This document shows positions 11,839-17,546 of a DNA stretch of 17,546 bases, piece by piece. The DNA lies in assembly GCA_021772695.1 (NCBI GenBank), contig JAJFLL010000025.1, positions 1 through 17,546 of the forward strand, read 5' to 3'. The position numbers were made by a program, and so were the translations under genes. Numbering within the stretch: the first letter of the stretch is position 1; every line of letters begins with the position of its first letter. A model generated the notes under the pieces. The model worked only from the letters and a program-made list of their open reading frames with translations, made no database searches and was not told the DNA's origin. Origin of the DNA: Deltaproteobacteria bacterium (GTDB lineage: Bacteria > UBA10199 > DSSB01).

Positions 11839-12411
11839 ATGAATCCAACCGAAACTAATAAACCCAACGAAGTCACCGTGGTCGTGATCCATCAGGTAGC
11901 GGCCAATCATCAGAAGAACTTTGAGACATATTTGAAGCAGCTCATGACTGCTGCCAGCCGCTATGCGGGCTATCAGGGAAGTGAAATCGTTCAACGGGAA
12001 AAAAAGCGGTTTTGGGAATACAACGTTTTTTATCGATTCGACAACTTCGAAAATTACCAGCGATGGAATGATTCCGACACCAAGGCAAAATTAATTAAAA
12101 AAGTGCATCAGCACACTTTGTCTTCCAAAAAGCATTCCTTATCAGGTTTAGAGACTTGGTTTACCTTGTCGACCGATGAACCCATCATACCGCCCCCCAA
12201 ATATAAAATCGTGATTACCACTTGGATCGGGGTTTATGCCTTACTGCTGATAATTTTCCATTTTCTGGGAAAATACCTTGTTCCTCTTAACTTATCGCTG
12301 CGATTTTTAATCGTCAGCATTTTAATCGTGTCGTCTATGACTTATTTGGTCATGCCGCTGATGACTAGAATGTTTGCTTGGTGGCTGTATCCCAAAAAAC
12401 CATCAGCCTAA
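11839..12411 (+). CDS. ABM-domain protein with C-terminal membrane anchor
   Basis: 190 aa. The N-terminal part (about 10-108) reads as an antibiotic-biosynthesis-monooxygenase (dimeric alpha/beta barrel) domain: strand EVTVVVIHQVAA, helix FETYLKQLMTAASRYAGYQG, and WEYNVFYRFDNFENYQRWNDS. After a Pro-rich hinge (PIIPPPKYK, about 115-123) come two transmembrane helices (about 124-146 and 153-178). Such ABM-plus-membrane proteins are a known annotation class in bacteria; neither cofactor nor substrate is established, and the name should not be read as proof of antibiotic synthesis. The ribosome site is weak. The 3' end overlaps the convergent DUF2254 gene by 9 bases. Divergent from the TMEM175-like gene. 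Confidence 0.8.
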   Translation: MNPTETNKPNEVTVVVIHQVAANHQKNFETYLKQLMTAASRYAGYQGSEIVQREKKRFWEYNVFYRFDNFENYQRWNDSDTKAKLIKKVHQHTLSSKKHSLSGLETWFTLSTDEPIIPPPKYKIVITTWIGVYALLLIIFHFLGKYLVPLNLSLRFLIVSILIVSSMTYLVMPLMTRMFAWWLYPKKPSA

Positions 12412-13749
12412 AGACTCTAAAGTCTGCAAAAAATCCTGATACCTGGACTCGGCTTGTTCCAAATCGCATTCTTCTTTGATGGAATCTCGGCACGAACGGA
12501 GAATCATATCGGCATGAATATGCATGGCCTGTCGGTCGGTATCACGGTAGGTGTGGGGTAGAATCTCTTTCAAGACTTCCAATAACCGAATGCAAATGGC
12601 GGTATTTCCACGTCCGATCTGGCGAATTTCATTAAACGATTGATCGATGGCGCTGCGAAAGGTTTGGGGTTGCCCCATCACTCGCAACTTATCATCACTA
12701 TCATAGAAATACGGCAGACTTATTTTTCTAGAGGCCAATTCGGCAATACCTTCACTGAGACGGTCAATGCAATTGATGGCGGTGCGCGGATCGTTAATGC
12801 CTGGAGACAAGGCCCGTAAGGCTATTTCAACCAATTCACTGATGGCATACTCGATGTCTTGGGTGGGGGTGCGTTTTTCTCCTAGAAAAAGCGCACTATT
12901 GACTATTTTGTTATTGAGATCGGGGCGGTCCTCATCGCTTAGTATTTGGGCAACTGAACTGTTTTTGATGAGAAAATGGCCGGGTCTGAATTGAATCAAA
13001 ATAGCGAGATCGTGTTCGATGGAATGCTGCAGTAAACCTTCATAGTCGATTGCTTGGATGTACCCACTTTGATTTGCGGCGATATTTATTCCCTTTGACT
13101 GAATTTTTTTCCTTAACTCTTCCCCCTGACTAAGCGCAGGTTTGTTGCTTGTAGCACCTTCATTAAATTCATCGGGAAAGAATGTTCTAATGGTTTGAAG
13201 TAGCTGCTGGGTTACCTCGTTGATTACTGTTGAAACCTGCATTAAGGCGGGAATGTGGTGTATGAAATAGATCAAAACGATTAGACTGTTGACTGCCAGC
13301 AGCATGCCCATATTTACCGAAAAATAGGGTACGAATTTAGTTCCCTCCTGGCCAACAATGTTGGGTAGAATTAGAATACAGTAAAGGAAGGTGCCAATGA
13401 ATGTTCCGAGGACAATCTGATTGCCCCGATCTTTCATGAAGTTTCTAAGTAGACGTGGCCCAAATTGTTGTGATGCTAGCGTTAGTGCGACGATGGTGAT
13501 GGAAAACACCACACCTGCTACGGTAATCATGGAACTTGCTACCAGTGATAAGACGGCCCTGGCTCCTTCCGGGCCACCACCATAGACCAAGGCGATTTTA
13601 ACCGGTGGATCGATTTCCCACTGACGGTCTAACTGAATCATAAACCAGGCAAGGAAAACGGCGCCCATCGCCATGAGCAAAGGGAAGAACCAATAACTTT
13701 CGTGTAGTATTTCGAGATATCTTTTAACTCGGGTCTTCAATGGGGCCAA
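12403..13749 (-). CDS. DUF2254 family membrane protein
   Basis: 448 aa. Four transmembrane segments lie in the first 170 residues: about 20-40 (FFPLLMAMGAVFLAWF), 65-95 (including MITVAGVVFSITIVALTLAS), 110-132 and 142-167. A cytoplasmic C-terminal domain follows, with the family-typical stretch ALRALSPGINDPRTAINCID (about 312-331) and an upstream G-YIQAIDYEGL element. Function of DUF2254 is unknown. The frame has no ATG at its head: the start is TTG at 13749 (MAPLKTR) or a second TTG at 13740, with AAAGG just upstream, which suits the second better; 13749 is kept as the longest reading. It lies 20 bases downstream of the gltB stop on the same strand, with no visible terminator between, so read-through is likely. 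The last 9 bases overlap the convergent ABM gene. Confidence 0.85.
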   Translation of the reverse strand: MAPLKTRVKRYLEILHESYWFFPLLMAMGAVFLAWFMIQLDRQWEIDPPVKIALVYGGGPEGARAVLSLVASSMITVAGVVFSITIVALTLASQQFGPRLLRNFMKDRGNQIVLGTFIGTFLYCILILPNIVGQEGTKFVPYFSVNMGMLLAVNSLIVLIYFIHHIPALMQVSTVINEVTQQLLQTIRTFFPDEFNEGATSNKPALSQGEELRKKIQSKGINIAANQSGYIQAIDYEGLLQHSIEHDLAILIQFRPGHFLIKNSSVAQILSDEDRPDLNNKIVNSALFLGEKRTPTQDIEYAISELVEIALRALSPGINDPRTAINCIDRLSEGIAELASRKISLPYFYDSDDKLRVMGQPQTFRSAIDQSFNEIRQIGRGNTAICIRLLEVLKEILPHTYRDTDRQAMHIHADMILRSCRDSIKEECDLEQAESRYQDFLQTLESLG

Positions 13750-13769
13750 TGCCTTTAGGACAACTTAGA

Positions 13770-16700
13770 TTAACCGGCTTGATCCTTTTTTTGTTTCATC
13801 GGTATGACCTGGCCGGCGGCGGGTGCTTCGGTCGGCTTGGGCTTAACATGCCAAAAAAGTTTTTTGAATTCACCGAAGTTTTTTAAGATGCGATCGGCCA
13901 GTGCAGACCCTGTCAATTCGTGATGGCGTTTTAAGAGGTTGGCGAGAGTTTCCAATTGATCTTGGCCATCGACGGGTTGAATTTCAATCAGCTCAGGATT
14001 GTATCGAATATCGAACAAACGTTTTTCATCGAGTACGTAGGCTTCGCCGCCTGTCATGCCCGCTCCGAAATTTCTTCCAGTGGGTCCAAGAATAACCGCG
14101 GTGCCACCGGTCATGTATTCACAACAATGGTCGCCTACGCCCTCAACGACAAATATGCCGCCGCTATTTCTTACGCCACAGCGCTCGCCAGCACGACCGC
14201 GAATGAAGGCTTGTCCACCGGTAGCTCCGTAAAAACAGGTATTGCCCATGATGACATTGTCTTCGGGGACAAAATGGCTGTTTTTCGGCGGCACGATGAT
14301 CAATTCACCGCCGCACATACCTTTGGCCACGTAATCATTGGCTTCACCTTCTAAAATCATGCGCATGCCCTTAGTCATCCACACGCCGAAGCTTTGACCG
14401 GCCGAACCTTTAAAATTGAGTTCTATCTCAATACCTGGCGGCAGTCCTTCGTCCACATAGCGCAGTCCGATTTCGCCCGCCACGCGAGCTCCTACCGAAC
14501 GATCGGTGTTTTTGATTTCATATCTCAGGGATACGGAGCCCTTGCCTTCAAGAGCCTCGGAAGCCTCCCGAAAGATTTTTTCGTTTAGCGGTTTGTCGTT
14601 CCAGTCATTGCGTTTTAATCCCCAGACCCTTGCCTTGGTATGACCGGTGTCGACCTGTTTTAAAATTCCTTCGAAATTGAGTTCGTGGGTACGTGGGTAA
14701 TCGGGTAGGTCTTTTGGCTTGAGTAACTCGGGGGCCCCGATAATTTCTTGCAAGGAACGCTTTCCCAATTTGGCGAGGATTTCACGCACCTCTTGGGCTA
14801 CACCCGTCAGGTAATGCACCACCATCTCAGGCGTACCCTTAAATTTTTCTCTCAGTCGAGGATCTTGTGTGGCCACACCCACGGGGCAAGTATTTAAGTG
14901 GCATTGTCGTACCATGCAACAACTGGCGGCGATCATTACCGCGGTGCCAAAACCATATTCTTCTGCCCCTAAGATAGCAGCCATGATGATGTCTCGACCG
15001 GTTTTCATGCCGCCATCCGCACGCAAAGTAACGGCGCCTCTGAGATCGTTGAGTACCAAGGTTTGTTGGGTCTCGGCCAAGCCTAATTCCCAAGCGCTGC
15101 CGGCATTTTTGATGGAGGAAAGCGGTGAGGCCCCGGTACCTCCGTCATGTCCCGATATCAAAATGATATCGGCATGGGCCTTGGCCACTCCTGCGGCGAT
15201 GGTGCCGACTCCGGACTCAGCAACCAATTTGACGATGACTTTGGCCCTAGGGTTGACCTGTTTTAAATCGTATATCAATTGGGCCAGATCTTCGATGGAG
15301 TAGATATCATGGTGCGGGGGTGGAGAGATTAAAGTTACTCCTGGCGTAGCATGCCTGAGGCGAGCGATTTCTTCGCTGACCTTTTTGCCGGGGAGTTGTC
15401 CCCCTTCACCGGGCTTAGAACCTTGAGCCATCTTGATTTCTAACTGTTCGGCAAAAGCTAAATAAGAGGCTCGAACCCCGAATCGTCCCGAGGCCACTTG
15501 TTTGATCTTCGAATTTGCCGAGTCTCCATTTGGCATGGGGAAAAAACGTGCGGAATCTTCGCCGCCCTCACCGGAGCCGCTTTTGCCGCCCATGCGATTC
15601 ATGGCGATGGCGAGGGTGGAATGGGCTTCTTTGCTCAAGGCACCTAAGGAAATAGAGGCCGTATTGAAGCGGGCCAATATATTTTCGATGGGTTCGACCT
15701 CATCAAGGGGAATGGCGTCGGAAGGGCGAAAATCAAACAGGTCGCGCAGTGTGGTGGGAGGCCGTTCGTTCACGGTTTTCGCAAAGGTTTGGTAATCTTC
15801 AGGATCGCCCGTACGAGAGGCCTTAGTCAGTGTCTTGACCACCTCTGGGTTGAAAGCATGGTATTCGCCGTCGCGACGAAAACGGTAATTGCCCCCAATT
15901 TTAAGCGGGGTCACATTGTCGGCTCCCTCGGTAGCAAAAGCCTCTTGATGCCAAGCTAGAATATCTTTAGCAAATTCCTCTAAACCGATACCGCCTGCTT
16001 TTGAAAAGGTTCCCGTGAAGTATCGATTCACCATGCTTTGTTTGAGTCCGATAGCCTCAAAAATTTGCGCACCTTTATAAGAGGAAAGGGTGGAAATGCC
16101 CATTTTAGACATGATTTTATAAAGGCCCCCTTCGACGGCTTTTTTATAATTGGCTAGGGCCGCTTCCTTTGAGGTGTCTTTAATTTTTTCCGCCACTACG
16201 AGGTGGTTAACCGTCGCCAATGAAAGGTAGGGGCAAACGGCCTGGGCGCCAAATCCGATCAAACAGGCGAAGTGATGAACGTCTCGGGCATCACCGGAAT
16301 CGGCAATAATCCCCGCGCGCATGCGCAAGCCTTCGCGGATTAAATAGTGGTGTACCGCGGCAACGGCCAACAACATGGGAATCCGGGCATACTCCTTGGA
16401 AATATTTCGATCACTCAAAATCAAGACAGAAGCTCCCGCGCGTACCGCTTGCGCTGCCGTGTCACATAGAGAAAGTAAGGCCTCTTCTAGCTCCAAGGGG
16501 CCTTGTGCGGCCTTGAAGCGAGTAAAGAGTGTCTCTGTTTTAAATTTTTCCCGTTGGGTATTATTTAAATCATTCAAATCAATGTCATCGAGAACCGGGC
16601 TTTTTAATTGAATCAACTCGGCATGCTCGGGGGCTTCTTCAAAAATATTTCCCCGTGGACCTAAATAAGTATTTAAGGCCATGACCAATTTTTCACGGAT

Positions 16701-17546
16701 GGGATCGATGGGAGGATTGGTGACTTGCGCGAAGAGTTGTTTGAAATAGGTAAAAAGAGGTCGAGCATTCTTGGTCAACACCGAAAGTGGAGTGTCGTCA
16801 CCCATAGAATAAGTGGGCTCCTTGGCATCGCTCGCCATGGGAACGAGCAGCATGTCCATTTCTTCTTGGGTATACCCCATAGCAAGCAGAAGTCGCTGTC
16901 GAGTTTCATCGCTAAGCTCGGGCGCTCGTAGTCCTTTAGGCCTTTCCCGATTGCTAAAACGCCACAAGCCTTTTTCGAGCCATTTTCCGTAAGGCTTTCC
17001 CTCGGTCAGGTTGCTCTTGATGGCCTCATCTTCTAAAATTTTCTTTTCTTTAAGGTCCACTGCCAAAATTTGCCCTGGACCCAAGCGACCACGTTTCGCG
17101 ATTTTGTCATCGGCAATGGGAATGACTCCCACTTCACTGGCAAGGATCAATACTCCATCGGTAGAAAGCACATAGCGGGCTGGTCTCAGACCATTGCGGT
17201 CCAAAATGGCTCCCACGTAATGGCCGTCGGTGAAGGTGATGGCCGCTGGACCATCCCAAGGTTCCATCAAACAACTGTGGTATTCAAAATACGCCCGGCG
17301 TTCTGCAGACATATGAGGCATGTTTTCCCATGCTTCTGGCAGCATCATGCTCTTGGCTTGTAAGACGTCTCTTCCACCCATCACGATGGCTTCCAAGGCA
17401 TTGTCAAAGCTGGCCGAGTCGGAAGCACCGTTTTGAATGATGGGTTTTAGGACCTCGGGATCTCTAGCCCAGGGCAGGGAATTCAGCTCCGGTTCTCTCG
17501 CCCGCATCCAATTGCGATTGCCCTGGATGGTATTGATTTCACCATT
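13770..17546 (-). CDS. gltB: Glutamate synthase large subunit (GltB), C-terminal 1258 residues
   Basis: The gene runs off the right edge; the first visible codons read NGEINTIQGNRNWMRARE, the conserved segment in the N-terminal glutamine amidotransferase domain, so only about 240 residues including the catalytic Cys1 are missing. In order: the rest of the amidotransferase domain (for example GPAAITFTDG and DRNGLRPARY), the central domain, the FMN-binding synthase domain (SGEGGEDSARF, KPGEGGQLPG, HHDIYSIEDLAQLI, SGHDGGTGASP), the 3Fe-4S cluster cysteines in C-x5-C-x4-C (codons near 14921, 14903 and 14888), and the C-terminal beta-helix GXGXG domain ending in GAGMTGGEAYVLDE. GltB with GltD makes two glutamates from glutamine and 2-oxoglutarate using NADPH or ferredoxin in the cytoplasm. 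No gltD is present downstream; DUF2254 follows instead. The frame is intact throughout. Confidence 0.97.
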   Translation of the reverse strand, partial: NGEINTIQGNRNWMRAREPELNSLPWARDPEVLKPIIQNGASDSASFDNALEAIVMGGRDVLQAKSMMLPEAWENMPHMSAERRAYFEYHSCLMEPWDGPAAITFTDGHYVGAILDRNGLRPARYVLSTDGVLILASEVGVIPIADDKIAKRGRLGPGQILAVDLKEKKILEDEAIKSNLTEGKPYGKWLEKGLWRFSNRERPKGLRAPELSDETRQRLLLAMGYTQEEMDMLLVPMASDAKEPTYSMGDDTPLSVLTKNARPLFTYFKQLFAQVTNPPIDPIREKLVMALNTYLGPRGNIFEEAPEHAELIQLKSPVLDDIDLNDLNNTQREKFKTETLFTRFKAAQGPLELEEALLSLCDTAAQAVRAGASVLILSDRNISKEYARIPMLLAVAAVHHYLIREGLRMRAGIIADSGDARDVHHFACLIGFGAQAVCPYLSLATVNHLVVAEKIKDTSKEAALANYKKAVEGGLYKIMSKMGISTLSSYKGAQIFEAIGLKQSMVNRYFTGTFSKAGGIGLEEFAKDILAWHQEAFATEGADNVTPLKIGGNYRFRRDGEYHAFNPEVVKTLTKASRTGDPEDYQTFAKTVNERPPTTLRDLFDFRPSDAIPLDEVEPIENILARFNTASISLGALSKEAHSTLAIAMNRMGGKSGSGEGGEDSARFFPMPNGDSANSKIKQVASGRFGVRASYLAFAEQLEIKMAQGSKPGEGGQLPGKKVSEEIARLRHATPGVTLISPPPHHDIYSIEDLAQLIYDLKQVNPRAKVIVKLVAESGVGTIAAGVAKAHADIILISGHDGGTGASPLSSIKNAGSAWELGLAETQQTLVLNDLRGAVTLRADGGMKTGRDIIMAAILGAEEYGFGTAVMIAASCCMVRQCHLNTCPVGVATQDPRLREKFKGTPEMVVHYLTGVAQEVREILAKLGKRSLQEIIGAPELLKPKDLPDYPRTHELNFEGILKQVDTGHTKARVWGLKRNDWNDKPLNEKIFREASEALEGKGSVSLRYEIKNTDRSVGARVAGEIGLRYVDEGLPPGIEIELNFKGSAGQSFGVWMTKGMRMILEGEANDYVAKGMCGGELIIVPPKNSHFVPEDNVIMGNTCFYGATGGQAFIRGRAGERCGVRNSGGIFVVEGVGDHCCEYMTGGTAVILGPTGRNFGAGMTGGEAYVLDEKRLFDIRYNPELIEIQPVDGQDQLETLANLLKRHHELTGSALADRILKNFGEFKKLFWHVKPKPTEAPAAGQVIPMKQKKDQAG

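Noticed and set aside
13956..14354. Plus-strand open frame of 132 codons opposite gltB
   Set aside because: It lies wholly antisense to conserved GltB domains, shows no recognisable motif or ribosome site, and such frames are common opposite a long gene.
14869..15303. Plus-strand open frame of 144 codons opposite gltB
   Set aside because: Antisense to the cluster-binding and FMN-binding region of GltB; composition is typical of a shadow frame.

Overview
The window reads as a chromosomal segment of a Gram-negative bacterium with roughly balanced base composition. A large Ser/Thr kinase paired with a sigma-54 activator, a lipobox protein, and a secreted protein ending in a Cys/transmembrane/Arg-rich tail together suggest a deltaproteobacterial-type lineage (Myxococcota, Bdellovibrionota or uncultured relatives). 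That placement is inference. No tRNA, rRNA, CRISPR array or insertion sequence is visible, and no gap between genes exceeds about 260 bases.

Layout. Bases 1-620 hold the tail of a rightward gene and a convergent small secreted protein with its own sigma-70-type promoter. Bases 729-1564 hold a two-gene ArsR-type repressor / AHSA1 (SRPBCC) operon. Its promoter, a 13-bp perfect inverted-repeat operator and the start codon are superimposed, which predicts an autoregulated, leaderless transcript. Bases 1712-2269 encode a secreted lipocalin-like (APCDD1-like) protein. Bases 2292-3139 (minus) encode a lipoprotein that may be frameshifted near its C-terminus.

The most interesting block is 3220-11110. 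On the minus strand, a 957-residue protein with kinase, P-loop and TPR regions overlaps by 4 nt (ATGA) a GAF-AAA+-Fis sigma-54 activator carrying two tandem Fis-type helix-turn-helix units. Divergent from it lies a well-formed -24/-12 sigma-54 promoter (TGGCAC-N5-TTGCA, 7984-7999). This drives a tight three-gene operon of unknown function: a 123-aa basic protein, a 688-aa orphan helical protein, and a 165-aa exported acidic protein with a MYXO-CTERM-like tail. The operon closes with a strong intrinsic terminator at 11083-11110. I propose a self-contained signalling cassette: the kinase senses a signal, the activator responds, and sigma-54 RNA polymerase switches on a cytosolic plus surface-anchored protein set.

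Bases 11172-17546 are ordinary chromosome: a TMEM175/DUF1211 channel-like protein (minus), a membrane-anchored ABM-domain protein (plus), a DUF2254 membrane protein (minus), and the C-terminal 1258 residues of the large subunit of glutamate synthase, GltB (minus), which runs off the right edge.
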